Assembly: GCA_006228005.1 (NCBI GenBank)
Contig: VDHG01000025.1
Location: 1-46,182, forward strand
DNA: 46,182 nucleotides
Origin: Testudinibacter crocodili
Lineage (GTDB): Bacteria; Pseudomonadota; Gammaproteobacteria; Enterobacterales; Pasteurellaceae
Reading direction: 5' to 3'
The notes below the pieces were generated by a model, which saw only the letters and a program-made list of their open reading frames with translations, made no database searches and had not been told where the DNA came from. Every line of letters starts with the position of its first letter. Positions within the stretch are counted from its first letter, which is position 1. This document shows positions 9,241 to 18,134 of the stretch, one piece after another. A program made the position numbers and the translations under genes.

Positions 9241-9924
9241 TTATACGATAGTTGAAGTGAGGCTCGCCAATTGTTGCCGCATAGCGTTGATCACTTCGGC
9301 ATAATCCGGTTGATCAAAAATGGCCGAACCCGCCACAAACATATCTGCCCCTGCGGCGGCAATTTCCGCAATATTATTCACTTTTACGCCACCATCCACT
9401 TCTAAACGAATATCAAAACCGCTGGTATCAATCCGTGACCGCACTTGGCGTAGTTTGTCCAACGTCGCCGGAATAAATGACTGCCCACCAAACCCCGGAT
9501 TGACCGACATCAGCAGAATCACATCGATTTTGTCCATCACATAATCCAGATAAGATAATGGTGTCGCCGGATTAAACACCAAGCCCGCTTTACAGCCGCA
9601 ACTGCGAATCAACTGCAAAGTGCGGTCAATATGCTCGCTAGCTTCGGGGTGGAAAGTAATATAATCCGCGCCGGCTTTGGCGAAATCCGGAATAATCCGA
9701 TCGACCGGTTTCACCATCAAATGCACATCAATCGGTGCGGTAATGCCGTAATCGCGCAACGCCTTGCACACCGCCGGCCCAAAGGTCAAATTCGGCACAT
9801 AATGGTTGTCCATCACATCAAAATGAATCACATCGGCGCCACTTGCCAACACTGTTTTCACATCATCACCCAAGCGTGCCAAATCTGCAGAGAGAATCGA
9901 AGGAGCAATTAAATAGGGTTGCAT
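9241..9924 (-). CDS. rpe: Ribulose-phosphate 3-epimerase
   Basis: A 227-residue TIM-barrel enzyme that interconverts ribulose 5-phosphate and xylulose 5-phosphate in the pentose phosphate pathway. Signatures are [14 protein letters not shown], the metal-site stretch [35 protein letters not shown] and LEVDGGV. Length is standard. It is the first gene of the rpe-gph-trpS-ycdX unit. Two uptake signals (9438-9446, 9618-9626) are embedded. Confidence 0.98.
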   Translation of the reverse strand: MQPYLIAPSILSADLARLGDDVKTVLASGADVIHFDVMDNHYVPNLTFGPAVCKALRDYGITAPIDVHLMVKPVDRIIPDFAKAGADYITFHPEASEHIDRTLQLIRSCGCKAGLVFNPATPLSYLDYVMDKIDVILLMSVNPGFGGQSFIPATLDKLRQVRSRIDTSGFDIRLEVDGGVKVNNIAEIAAAGADMFVAGSAIFDQPDYAEVINAMRQQLASLTSTIV

Positions 9925-10140
9925 AAATCACCTTTTGTCGTTTAAAAGCCATAAAAGAGCGGTAAGAGGGAGTAGTTTACTACTTAATGGAGGATAGTGA
10001 AATAGAGCGGTTGTAGTAGTCAACGGGCACCGCCGCTTAAGCATGATTTTAGCGCGTGATGAAAGTGCGGAGACCACACTTGAGAAAGCGAGGTCGTCAT
10101 ATGGGAAGTTGGTGATAGAATTATAAATTAGTCATAAAAA
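9925..10140. other. Intergenic stretch between rpe and the ROK gene
   Basis: 216 bp without a supported gene. It holds a small dyad AGTAGT-TT-ACTACT (9971-9984) and an imperfect uptake signal (AAAGTGCGGA near 10064). On the minus strand a 26-codon open frame starts at about 10100 (begins MTTSLSQVWSPHFHH and ends GGAR); I see no ribosome site that would convince me it is expressed. The promoter of rpe must lie here, but I cannot pick one with confidence. This is the left border of the uptake-signal-free block. Confidence 0.4.
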
Positions 10141-11271
10141 TCAGAATACTAGCACCCCTTGACATTCTAAATATTCAATAATTAATGGTAGCCCAGCTCC
10201 TATTACAGATGCATTATTCTGTTGTTGGGCTATTCGAATAAATTTGTCATCTATTGGAAAGGTAGCAATTTTTTTAATTTTATGCTGTAACGTCATAATA
10301 TCATCATCAATTAAATAAGATGCAATATCTCCTCCCAAAATAATATCCCGTTCTAACAAAAGATAAGTTGCATTTAGTCCCAATGCTAAATTATCTAAAA
10401 AGCAATCCCAACGTAGCTTGATCTCTTGATTGTTACATCTCAATAGTTTAAAAAACTGCTCAATTGTTTCATTTTCATCTAATAATGCAGATAAAGAACA
10501 ATAAGTTTCTAGGCATCCTTTTTGCCCGCAGTAACAATTTCTTCCCTGATGATGAATTTGCAAATGCTCCAAGGCCCCAGAGTAGCCTTTTTTACCAAAA
10601 TCAATTTGATTATTAATAATTAAGGCGCCCCCTAGATGCTCACTAATAGAAACATAAATTGCATTATCGATAAGTTTAACTTGCCATAATTCGGCTGCCG
10701 CCGCACACCTAACGTCATGAAACAACATGATTGGGATAGTAAAATATGATTGTAAAGACTCAAAACATGAATACGTTCCAGGAAGGATTTTTCCATAAAG
10801 CACAGATTTCCGATTTTTATCTGCGATTCCTTGAATTGAAATTCCGACGCCTAAAATCCGCTCAATATTATATCCAATATTTTCTATGAAGCTAGAAACA
10901 TGATGAGTTAATTTTTCAACATATTTATTATTATTTTTAAAAATAAGGTCTGTTTTGTTTTGTTGTAAAATATCACCTTTTAAATTAATGGCGATACATT
11001 TAACTATTTTTTCTTGAATTTCAACACCAATAGAAATAAATGCATCTTCAACTAATTTATATGCTATCGCCGGTCTACCCCCTTCAGATTGTAAAAAACC
11101 TTGTGCGATTATTTTTCCCTCAGATTCCAATCTAGTAATATTATTTGTTACTGTAGGTAGGCTCAAATTAAGTAAGCGAACAATCTGGGGCTTAGACAAC
11201 TGGTGATGCAAAAAAAATAATTTATAAATATTTTGATAATTATTTAACTTTACATCCAAAACGGCGTTCAT
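10141..11271 (-). CDS. ROK-family transcriptional repressor
   Basis: A 376-residue regulator related to NagC, Mlc and XylR. Residues about 12-60 form a winged helix-turn-helix (LSKPQIVRLLNLSLPTVTNN). The rest is a ROK sugar-kinase-like domain with the zinc motif CYCGQKGCLE. I chose the ATG at 11271 (MNAVLD), since the longer frame begins with a TTG at 11301 and has no better ribosome site. It is divergent from the dehydrogenase/kinase/ABC operon and presumably represses it in response to the sugar or polyol. Base composition is clearly AT-richer than the housekeeping genes to the left. The inducer is not predictable from sequence. Confidence 0.88.
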   Translation of the reverse strand: MNAVLDVKLNNYQNIYKLFFLHHQLSKPQIVRLLNLSLPTVTNNITRLESEGKIIAQGFLQSEGGRPAIAYKLVEDAFISIGVEIQEKIVKCIAINLKGDILQQNKTDLIFKNNNKYVEKLTHHVSSFIENIGYNIERILGVGISIQGIADKNRKSVLYGKILPGTYSCFESLQSYFTIPIMLFHDVRCAAAAELWQVKLIDNAIYVSISEHLGGALIINNQIDFGKKGYSGALEHLQIHHQGRNCYCGQKGCLETYCSLSALLDENETIEQFFKLLRCNNQEIKLRWDCFLDNLALGLNATYLLLERDIILGGDIASYLIDDDIMTLQHKIKKIATFPIDDKFIRIAQQQNNASVIGAGLPLIIEYLECQGVLVF

Positions 11272-11304
11272 ATTAGTCTCTTCTTGTAAACATACTAACA
11301 ATTT

Positions 11305-11320
11305 CGTGAACTATATCACA
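11305..11320. promoter_or_regulatory. Candidate CRP site in the ROK/SDR divergent region
   Basis: CGTGA-ACTATA-TCACA matches the CRP consensus TGTGA-N6-TCACA at nine of ten conserved positions. It lies between the two divergent genes, closer to the ROK gene. Confidence 0.6.
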
Positions 11321-11327
11321 GAACGAA

Positions 11328-11409
11328 TGCAAAACCATCCTTTTGCAAGGTTATTTTATAAAAGTCTATTGCAAAAACATTTAGGAAGGATTAAGTTAAA
11401 TCCACTTAA
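11328..11409. promoter_or_regulatory. Candidate ROK operators (dyads)
   Basis: Two inverted repeats lie in the divergent promoter region: TGCAAAA-N6-TTTTGCA (11328-11347, perfect 7-bp arms) and TTAAGT-N7-ACTTAA (11391-11409). Between them is the palindrome TTTTATAAAA. AT-rich dyads of this size suit a NagC/Mlc-type repressor. Assignment to the ROK protein is inferred from position only. Confidence 0.45.
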
Positions 11410-11469
11410 CAAAAATAGCTTTAATAAAGTATATTTACCTATCATGATAATTTACACAAAGGAGCACTT

Positions 11470-12249
11470 ATGAGTATTTTAGAAAAAATGAAATTAACCG
11501 GGAAAACTGCATTTATCACAGGTGGTGCGCGTGGCATTGGGAAAAGTGTTGCAATTGCGTTTGCACAAGCTGGTGCCAATATAGTAATTGCTGATTTTGA
11601 TCTTATCGAGGCAGAAAAAACAGCTATTGAAATTGCAGATCGCGAAGGTGTTCGTACGCTGGCAGTAAAAACCGATGTAACAGACCAAGCTAGCATTAAT
11701 AATTTGATCGACGTAATTAAGCAAGAGTTTGGCAAATTAGATATTGCTTTCTGTAATGCTGGTATCTGTTTGAATATCCCTGCGGAAGATATGACGCTAG
11801 AACAATGGTCTAAGGTAATCAATGTGAACCTAACTGGCGTATTTTTAACTGCGCAAGCAGCGGGAAAACTGATGATAGAACAAGGTACAGGCGGCTCCAT
11901 AATTAATACAGCATCAATGTCCGCCCATATTGTTAATGTGCCACAACCGCAATGTGCCTACAATGCATCAAAAGCCGGCGTCATCCAACTAACCAAATCA
12001 CTAGCTATTGAGTGGGCAAAACATAATGTTCGTGTAAACAGTTTGAGTCCTGGTTATATCGGTACTGAACTCACTTTGAATTCAAAAGATCTCCAACCAT
12101 TAATCAAAGAATGGAATGCAATTGCTCCATTACACCGTATGGGAACACCTGAAGAATTACAAGCTATTTGCGTATATCTTGCTGGTGATACGAGTACTTT
12201 CACTACCGGTTCTGATTTTATCATTGATGGTGCATTTACATGCTTCTAA
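11470..12249 (+). CDS. SDR-family oxidoreductase, probably a polyol (pentitol-type) dehydrogenase
   Basis: A 259-residue classical short-chain dehydrogenase. The Rossmann motif is TGGARGIG (residues 17-24), the structural CNAG is at 95-98, catalytic Ser is about 151, and the active-site YNASK has Tyr164 and Lys168. ADFD after the second strand suggests NAD preference. Family members near this form oxidise sorbitol, arabinitol, xylitol or similar polyols to ketoses. Its place just before an FGGY kinase suggests a polyol to ketose to ketose-phosphate route, but the substrate is inference. A clear ribosome site (AAAGGAGC) precedes the ATG. Confidence 0.85.
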   Translation: MSILEKMKLTGKTAFITGGARGIGKSVAIAFAQAGANIVIADFDLIEAEKTAIEIADREGVRTLAVKTDVTDQASINNLIDVIKQEFGKLDIAFCNAGICLNIPAEDMTLEQWSKVINVNLTGVFLTAQAAGKLMIEQGTGGSIINTASMSAHIVNVPQPQCAYNASKAGVIQLTKSLAIEWAKHNVRVNSLSPGYIGTELTLNSKDLQPLIKEWNAIAPLHRMGTPEELQAICVYLAGDTSTFTTGSDFIIDGAFTCF

Positions 12250-12324
12250 GGAATCTCGACAAATGAACATAAAGAATGATAGAGCACTCTATAATTCTTG
12301 AGAATAAATTTTTGAGGGGGGAAT

Positions 12325-13923
12325 ATGCATACCAATGTAAAGTCATTGATTGAAGATGGTCAAACCTATTTAGGTATCGAATTAGGTTCCACACGAATTA
12401 AATCCGTATTAATTGATACAAATGGGAATATTCTAGCAAAAGGTAGTTTTGAGTGGGAAAACCACTTTGTCAATGGTATCTGGACATATCCACTAGATGA
12501 GGTCTGGGCGGGTATAGCCAAAAGCTATCAGGATCTATGTAAGGACGTTCAAGTAAAATACGCAGTGGTAATAAAGCGCCTTTCTGCCATAGGCATTAGT
12601 GCAATGATGCATGGTTATTTACCTTTTGATAGCCAAGAGCGCCAGTTGTGTGAATTCCGAACTTGGCGGAATAACACCACAGCTATTGCTGCGGATCAAT
12701 TAACCGAGTTGTTACATTACAATATTCCACAACGCTGGAGTGTCGCGCATCTATATCAAGCCATATTAGATCAGGAATCTCATACCCAAAATATAGCCTA
12801 CATCACAACATTAGCTGGTTATGTACATTGGCAATTGACTGGAAAAAAAGTATTGGGCATCGGTGATGCTTCGGGAATGTTCCCCATTGATTCAGGAATC
12901 AAAGATTACGATATTGCCATGACCAATATTTTCAATCAATTAATTAGTGATAAAGGCTTCACATGGCAACTTGAAGACATTTTACCTAATGTATTACTAG
13001 CTGGTGATAATGCCGGAATCTTAACTGAAAGAGGAGCAAAGCTCATTGATCCTAGCGGTAATTTACAAGCTGGTTGTATACTCTGCCCTCCTGAAGGTGA
13101 CGCAGGAACAGGCATGATGGCAACCAATAGCATTAAAGTAAAAACCGGTAATGTCTCGGCTGGTACTTCTGCTTTTGCTATGGTGGTACTCGAAAAGCCA
13201 CTATCTAAAGTTTATAGAGACCTTGACATGGTTACAACTCCGGCAGGAGAACTTGTTGCAATGGCTCATTCCCAAAATTGCAGTTCTGATCTTAATGCGT
13301 GGTTCCAACTTTTTGGTGAAATACTACATACATTTAATGTTGACTTCAGTATGGAACAGCTATACGGAAAGTTATTTGATAAAGCTTTGGAGGCAAATCC
13401 TGACGGTGGTGGATTACTGTCTTACTGCTTTTATTCAGGAGAGCATGGAGTAGATCTAACAACTGGTTGTCCATTGTTCTTACATCCAGCCAACGCAAAG
13501 TTTTCTTTAGCAAACTTCGTCCTTGTACAACTATACACTTCATTTGGTGCAATGAAGTTAGGAATGGATACATTAACTAAAAAAGAAAATGTAGAAATTG
13601 AAAAAATCTTTGCTCATGGAGGTTTGTTCAAGAGCAAAGATATTGCACAACGTATTTTAGCCGCAGCACTCAATGTCCCGGTTGCTTTATTGGAAACTGC
13701 AAGTGAAGGAGGTGCTTGGGGAATTGCATTATTGGCAGCTTATACTCAACAAACACAACTTTCTTTAACAGGGTACTTGGATCAAATTATCTTCTCTAAT
13801 ACTGAAGATAACGTAGCAAATCCAGATGCCGAATGGGTAAGAGGCTATGAAAACTTTATTCAGCGTTATAAAGATGCTCTACCTATCGAGCAAATGGCTG
13901 CAGATTTTGCAATAAATAATTAA
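12325..13923 (+). CDS. FGGY-family carbohydrate kinase
   Basis: A 532-residue sugar kinase with the N-terminal phosphate-binding motif YLGIELGSTRIKSV (about 15-28) and the second-domain ATP-binding stretch GDAGTGMMATNSIKVKTGNVSAGTSAF (near 256-282). The C-terminal part carries IFAHGGLFKSKDIAQRILAAALNVPV and ASEGGAWGIALLA, typical of xylulokinase relatives. It presumably phosphorylates the ketose made by the preceding dehydrogenase; the substrate cannot be read from sequence. The start has a strong GAGGGGGG site. Two inverted repeats separate it from the binding-protein gene. Confidence 0.88.
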   Translation: MHTNVKSLIEDGQTYLGIELGSTRIKSVLIDTNGNILAKGSFEWENHFVNGIWTYPLDEVWAGIAKSYQDLCKDVQVKYAVVIKRLSAIGISAMMHGYLPFDSQERQLCEFRTWRNNTTAIAADQLTELLHYNIPQRWSVAHLYQAILDQESHTQNIAYITTLAGYVHWQLTGKKVLGIGDASGMFPIDSGIKDYDIAMTNIFNQLISDKGFTWQLEDILPNVLLAGDNAGILTERGAKLIDPSGNLQAGCILCPPEGDAGTGMMATNSIKVKTGNVSAGTSAFAMVVLEKPLSKVYRDLDMVTTPAGELVAMAHSQNCSSDLNAWFQLFGEILHTFNVDFSMEQLYGKLFDKALEANPDGGGLLSYCFYSGEHGVDLTTGCPLFLHPANAKFSLANFVLVQLYTSFGAMKLGMDTLTKKENVEIEKIFAHGGLFKSKDIAQRILAAALNVPVALLETASEGGAWGIALLAAYTQQTQLSLTGYLDQIIFSNTEDNVANPDAEWVRGYENFIQRYKDALPIEQMAADFAINN

Positions 13924-13926
13924 ATT

Positions 13927-13985
13927 AATAGGATATCTATCCTATTCTAACCGAAATTCTTATAACGCTTTATAACAAGAATTTC
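13927..13985 (+). other. Two consecutive inverted repeats between kinase and binding-protein genes
   Basis: AATAGGATA-TC-TATCCTATT (13927-13946) is a near-perfect palindrome. GAAATTCTT (13953-13961) and AAGAATTTC (13977-13985) form a second 9-bp stem. Neither is followed by a T tract, so they look like intercistronic mRNA structures or protein-binding dyads rather than full terminators. Confidence 0.55.
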
Positions 13986-14019
13986 ATAATATTCTACTTA
14001 CTTTATTAAGGTGATTTAC

Positions 14020-14976
14020 ATGAAAAAATTACTTACTGCTCTGGCTCTATCACTATCCATCGTGGGTACTGCTACAGCGGACGACAAAGTTAAAATCGGT
14101 TTTTCTAACCGTACACTAAACGGTGCATTTTTTAATGGATTAACTGAATATATGAAAATTCATTCTAAAGATGCAGGTTATAAATTAATCACCACTGATG
14201 CTCGAGCCGATTTAAACAAACAGCTTGCTGATGTCGAGGACATGTTATCTCAAGGTATTGATTATCTTGTATTTAATCCTCAAGATCCGATTGCTGGAAT
14301 CAAAATTGCTGAAATGGCTGCACGTGCAAATGTTCCTTCAATCGCTCTAGATAGTGATATCGCACTAACTGCGCCTGTCATCACTCGGATCCAAGCTAAT
14401 AATGCTGCAAATAACTTAATGGTAGGGGAATATGCAGTTGAGCAATTTGGGAAAGAACCAATTAATCTAGTACTTATTAGCGGTAACCAAGGTAATCTTG
14501 TTGGTGAGGCTCGCCGCAATAATTTTATGGTTGGGGTGCTAAATACGCAAATTCGTCAATATAATCAAAGTAATCTAAATGTTATAACTCAAGTTTGGGG
14601 TAACTGGGATCAACAAGGTGGGTTGAAAGCAATGGAAGATGCACTTGTTGCACACGGAGATAAAATTAACGCTGTTTATTCCGAAATGGACGATATGGCG
14701 TTAGGTGCAATCCGTGCCTTGAAAGCAACTGGGAAATTACAAAACATAAAAGTATATGCTCATGATGGTTATAAATTTGGCTTAGATTCTATCAAGAAAG
14801 GCGAATTACAAGCAACGGCATCAAATAATCCAAATTCTTTAACAAAACTAACTATTGATACGATTAAAGAGCATAAAGCCGGTAAACGTGATTTTCCTGA
14901 TTATATTTATATTAAACCATTATTAATCACCAAAGATAATGTAGAGTCAGTATACGATCCAGAATCTTTATACTAA
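14020..14976 (+). CDS. Sugar ABC transporter substrate-binding protein (RbsB-like, CUT2)
   Basis: A 318-residue periplasmic binding protein. The signal peptide is MKKLLTALALSLSIVGTATA, with cleavage before DDKVKIG. Two type I periplasmic domains follow, with family landmarks VKIGFSNRTLNGAFFNGL, DYLVFNPQDP and VYSEMDDMALGAIRAL. I chose the ATG at 14020 because AAGGTG lies a few bases upstream; the longer frame begins at a GTG within that site. It is the binding component of the transporter encoded downstream. The ligand is probably the polyol or sugar used by the SDR/FGGY pair. Confidence 0.9.
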   Translation: MKKLLTALALSLSIVGTATADDKVKIGFSNRTLNGAFFNGLTEYMKIHSKDAGYKLITTDARADLNKQLADVEDMLSQGIDYLVFNPQDPIAGIKIAEMAARANVPSIALDSDIALTAPVITRIQANNAANNLMVGEYAVEQFGKEPINLVLISGNQGNLVGEARRNNFMVGVLNTQIRQYNQSNLNVITQVWGNWDQQGGLKAMEDALVAHGDKINAVYSEMDDMALGAIRALKATGKLQNIKVYAHDGYKFGLDSIKKGELQATASNNPNSLTKLTIDTIKEHKAGKRDFPDYIYIKPLLITKDNVESVYDPESLY

Positions 14977-14997
14977 TTTATTGTTTTATTTATCCAA

Positions 14998-15022
14998 TGA
15001 TTGTGGGCGACTCCCACAATCA
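14998..15022 (+). other. Intercistronic hairpin after the binding-protein gene
   Basis: TGATTGTGGG (14998-15007) and CCCACAATCA (15013-15022) form a perfect 10-bp stem with a 5-nt loop, without a strong T tract after it. Hairpins at this place in binding-protein operons commonly protect the upstream message and lower downstream expression; that role is inferred here. Confidence 0.65.
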
Positions 15023-15040
15023 ATTTTCTGGAGAACAATT

Positions 15041-16537
15041 ATGTCCGAGTTTGCAATAGAAATCAGCAATGTTAGTAAACATTTTGGTGGTATAAAGGCA
15101 TTAACTGATATAAGTTTAAATGTAAAGAAAGCCTCTATTCATGCATTAATTGGTGAAAATGGCGCAGGCAAATCAACACTAATGAAAATTTTATCAGGCA
15201 TTTATATAAAAGATAGTGGAATTATCAAAGTTAATGGTGAAGAAGTACATTTCACCACACCGAAAAGTAGCCAAAATAAAGGAATTGGTATTATTCACCA
15301 AGAATTAGCTCTATCACCCGATCTTTCAGTTGCTGAAAATATTTTCTTAGATGATTTAGGCGATGGAAAACAAACCATCAATTGGAAATCCATCAATGAA
15401 CGAGCGGCGGCAGCATTACAATCTTTAGGGTTTGATATTTCACCTAAAACTCGTTTAGGTAATTTAAGTGTGGCTTATCAACAAATGGTTGAAATTGCTA
15501 AAGCATTAACAAAAAATGTCAATATCTTAATTCTTGATGAACCAACTGCGGTATTAGCAGCCCCAGAGATTGACATATTATTTGAAAATTTAAAAAAATT
15601 ACAATCTAAAGGCGTCACTATTATTTATATTTCACATCGTTTAGAAGAATTATTCCGTATTTCTAATGCAATTACCGTCATTAAAGATGGAAAAACTGTG
15701 ACCGAATTAGATCCTAACAACTCTACAGAAGATAATATTATTCGTCATATGGTTGGAAGGGAATTAGAATCTCTTTACCCTCCAAAAAATGAACCTCAAA
15801 ATAAAGATATGTTACGCATAGTAAATTTAAATAGAGGTAAGATGGTACGCAACATTAATTTTAATGTAAGACAAGGAGAAATTGTTGGTCTTGCCGGGTT
15901 AGTTGGTGCTGGTAGAACAGAAGTAGCACGTTGTATATTTGGTATTGATAAGTTTTCTGAAGGAGAAATTTATAAAAATGAGCAATTAATAAAAGTGACA
16001 AGTGTTCTTTCAGCAATTAATGCTGGTATAGGGTTAGTACCAGAAAGCCGTAAAGAACAAGGTGCGGTGTTAAATCTTTCTATTATGGAGAATATAACAA
16101 TGGCAACCTTAAAAAAATATTCTAAATTTGGTGTGATTAATTACCAGGCTGAAAAAGAGGCTGGTGAAAAAATGCAACAACTCTTACAAATTAAATTAGG
16201 TAAATTAAAAGACTCTCTTTCCAGTTTAAGTGGTGGTAATCAACAAAAAGTCGTATTAGCAAAATGGTTAAGTACTGATTGCGATTTCATTATTCTTGAC
16301 GAACCAACTAGAGGTGTTGATGTAGGAGCGAAAGCAGAAATTTATCGTATTATTTCCGATCTTGCCAAACTAGGCTATGGTTTATTAGTTATTTCTTCAG
16401 AACTAGTAGAACTTATAGGTCTATGCAATAGATTATATGTCATGAGTGAAGGAACTATCACTGGTGAATTATCAGCGCAAGAAATGACTGAGGAAAATAT
16501 AATGAAATTAGCCATACCTAAACGTGAAGCAGTTTAA
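15041..16537 (+). CDS. Sugar ABC transporter ATP-binding protein (RbsA-like, two ATPase domains)
   Basis: A 498-residue cytoplasmic ATPase of the CUT2 family with two ABC domains in tandem. The first has Walker A GENGAGKST and Walker B ILILDEPTAVL. The second has the degenerate Walker A region GLVGAGRTEV, an intact signature LSGGNQQKV and Walker B FIILDEPTRGVD, as usual for RbsA relatives. I chose the ATG at 15041 with its GGAGA site over an upstream TTG, since the extension overlaps the hairpin and does not look coding. It powers the permease encoded next. Confidence 0.93.
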   Translation: MSEFAIEISNVSKHFGGIKALTDISLNVKKASIHALIGENGAGKSTLMKILSGIYIKDSGIIKVNGEEVHFTTPKSSQNKGIGIIHQELALSPDLSVAENIFLDDLGDGKQTINWKSINERAAAALQSLGFDISPKTRLGNLSVAYQQMVEIAKALTKNVNILILDEPTAVLAAPEIDILFENLKKLQSKGVTIIYISHRLEELFRISNAITVIKDGKTVTELDPNNSTEDNIIRHMVGRELESLYPPKNEPQNKDMLRIVNLNRGKMVRNINFNVRQGEIVGLAGLVGAGRTEVARCIFGIDKFSEGEIYKNEQLIKVTSVLSAINAGIGLVPESRKEQGAVLNLSIMENITMATLKKYSKFGVINYQAEKEAGEKMQQLLQIKLGKLKDSLSSLSGGNQQKVVLAKWLSTDCDFIILDEPTRGVDVGAKAEIYRIISDLAKLGYGLLVISSELVELIGLCNRLYVMSEGTITGELSAQEMTEENIMKLAIPKREAV

Positions 16538-16552
16538 TATAAGGAGTAATTA

Positions 16553-17491
16553 ATGAAGAACTTTTATTTATTTTGCCTAAAACATTCAACATTAATGTTT
16601 TTTATTTTGATGCTAATTATATCCGGATTATTAACGGATCGCTTTTATTCACTGGAAAATATTACCAATGTATTACGTCAAAGTGTACCTTTAGGAATCG
16701 TTTCACTTGGTCTATTATTCGTAATTCTAACTGGTGGTATTGATTTATCCGTTGGATCAATAATGGCTTTAGTTTCTGTAGTCATTGCATTAGTTATTCC
16801 TGATTACGGTATTTTAGGCAGTATGCTTATAGCATTATTTGTTGGCACAATAATTGGAGCTGCCGCAGGAGGATTAGTATCCTACTTTAAAGTTGCTCCT
16901 TTTGTCGCAACGCTTGCTATGATGACGATTGCACGGGGCTTAGCATTAATTGTTTCTAAAGGCCAACCTGTGTTTATTGATAATGATGCTTTCACTGATT
17001 TTGGCACTGGCTATTTACTTGCTTTACCTCTACCATTTTATGTTTTATTAATATGTTTCTTTGGTGTATTTTTTGTTTTCAAAAAAACCGTGTTCGGACG
17101 CTTAGTTATTTCCATTGGTAGTAATGAAGTTGCAACTCAATTTTCTGGTATCCAAGTAGAACGATATAAATTTTGGGTATACGTAATTTGTGGTTTAGCA
17201 TGTGCATTAGCGGGTATCTTAGCTACAACCCGTACAGGTGTAGGTTCTCCGGTTTTTGGCATCGGTTTTGAGTTAGATGCTATCGCTGCTGTAGTCGTGG
17301 GTGGAGCAAGTTTATCTGGCGGTAAAGGTACTGTAACCAATACATTAATCGGCGTATTGATTTTAAGCATTATATCTAACTTAATGAACTTGCTCAATAT
17401 TCCTGGTTACCATCAACAAGTAGTAAAAGGTGGTATTATTATTCTTGCAGTTTTATTAGAAAGCTTAAAAAATAGACAGAGATTAGATTAA
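16553..17491 (+). CDS. Sugar ABC transporter permease (RbsC-like)
   Basis: A 312-residue inner-membrane permease with about eight to ten hydrophobic segments and the BPD_transp_2 family landmarks LTGGIDLSVGSIMAL and AVVVGGASLSGGKGTV. It follows the ATPase gene by 15 bp with a good AAGGAG site. As is usual for CUT2 systems there is a single permease gene, presumably acting as a homodimer. AT-rich codon choice matches the rest of this block. Confidence 0.93.
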   Translation: MKNFYLFCLKHSTLMFFILMLIISGLLTDRFYSLENITNVLRQSVPLGIVSLGLLFVILTGGIDLSVGSIMALVSVVIALVIPDYGILGSMLIALFVGTIIGAAAGGLVSYFKVAPFVATLAMMTIARGLALIVSKGQPVFIDNDAFTDFGTGYLLALPLPFYVLLICFFGVFFVFKKTVFGRLVISIGSNEVATQFSGIQVERYKFWVYVICGLACALAGILATTRTGVGSPVFGIGFELDAIAAVVVGGASLSGGKGTVTNTLIGVLILSIISNLMNLLNIPGYHQQVVKGGIIILAVLLESLKNRQRLD

Positions 17492-17633
17492 TTCAATATT
17501 ACTTCAGAATATACTTACAAAATATTGAGATATAGTATATCACACAGTTGGTTCCCAACTAGAAAACCAACAGTTTGAAGATAAAGTATTGAAGACAAAT
17601 AAGCAATAATAAATTTATTCGAAAAAGAAGTTA
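17492..17633 (+). other. Intergenic stretch with alternative hairpins
   Basis: Around 17546-17575 the sequence can fold as AGTTGG-TTC-CCAACT or, instead, pair GTTGGTT with the later AACCAAC. The two folds exclude each other. No T tract follows, so I do not call a terminator. No other signal seen. Confidence 0.35.
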
Positions 17634-17912
17634 ATGATGATTTTTTCTAAAAAAGAATCGCCAATGATATCCCCTTATTTACAGGAGCAAGCGAAAGAAA
17701 TCTTACTAGCTCTTGGAGGTAAAGATAATCTAACAGACATTAGTGCATGTATTACCCGATTAAGATTAGAGCTAGTTTATTTATCAAAAGTCAATGAGGA
17801 ACGATTAAACAATCTAGGTTCAAAAGGCAATATTCATGCAGGTGAGAATCAACTGCATATTATATTAGGAAAAAGTGCCGATGAAATTGCTAAATTAATC
17901 AGAAAAATTTAA
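17634..17912 (+). CDS. Stand-alone PTS glucose-family EIIB domain
   Basis: A 92-residue protein that is little more than an EIIB domain of the glucose/N-acetylglucosamine PTS family. The phosphorylated cysteine lies in DISACITRLRLEL (Cys39), followed by LGSKGNIHAGENQLHIILGKSADEIAKLI. In most family members this domain is fused to EIIC. Here no EIIC or EIIA is next to it, and the DNA downstream holds only broken gene pieces. It may be a surviving fragment, a partner for the lone EIIC at 33706 (a different PTS family, so unlikely), or a phospho-sensor. An internal ATG at 17664 is a possible alternative start. Confidence 0.7.
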   Translation: MMIFSKKESPMISPYLQEQAKEILLALGGKDNLTDISACITRLRLELVYLSKVNEERLNNLGSKGNIHAGENQLHIILGKSADEIAKLIRKI

Positions 17913-17927
17913 AACTGTAGTGAGGGC

Positions 17928-18120
17928 TTTATTAGTAACTTATTTATCCCATTATCAATGGGTCATTCATTGGCTGAATTTTGGGATGAATATATTTTCA
18001 AACATTATTCGATCAATGTGATCGAGCCAGCTCCTAAATTAGTCAAGGTTATAAAATGTTTATTGCTAATTATCAATGCGGATTGGCAGTAGAGCGTGCC
18101 GCTATAGAATAGCTTAATCA
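17928..18120 (+). pseudogene. Unidentified gene remnant
   Basis: An ATG-less frame (17928-18092) encodes a plausible protein-like stretch including SMGHSLAEFWDEYIFKHYS and NVIEPAPKLVKVI. It then appears to continue in the next frame as MFIANYQCGLAVERAAIE before a stop. The composition looks like former coding sequence broken by a frameshift and stops. I do not recognise the parent family. Confidence 0.4.
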
Positions 18121-18134
18121 CAAATAGGAATATC

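Noticed and set aside
10025..10102. 26-codon minus-strand frame beginning MTTSLSQVWSPHFHH
   Set aside because: Too short, with no convincing ribosome site or conserved neighbour; it may be a repeated intergenic segment. Kept only as part of the intergenic note.
16060..16070. Possible uptake signal inside the accessory ABC ATPase gene
   Set aside because: The sequence reads AGGTGCGGT, one base off the nine-base signal, and is explained by coding sequence.
17634..17912. EIIB as the missing partner of the EIIC at 33706
   Set aside because: EIIB is of the glucose family and EIIC of the lactose/cellobiose family; these do not normally pair, and they are 16 kb apart.
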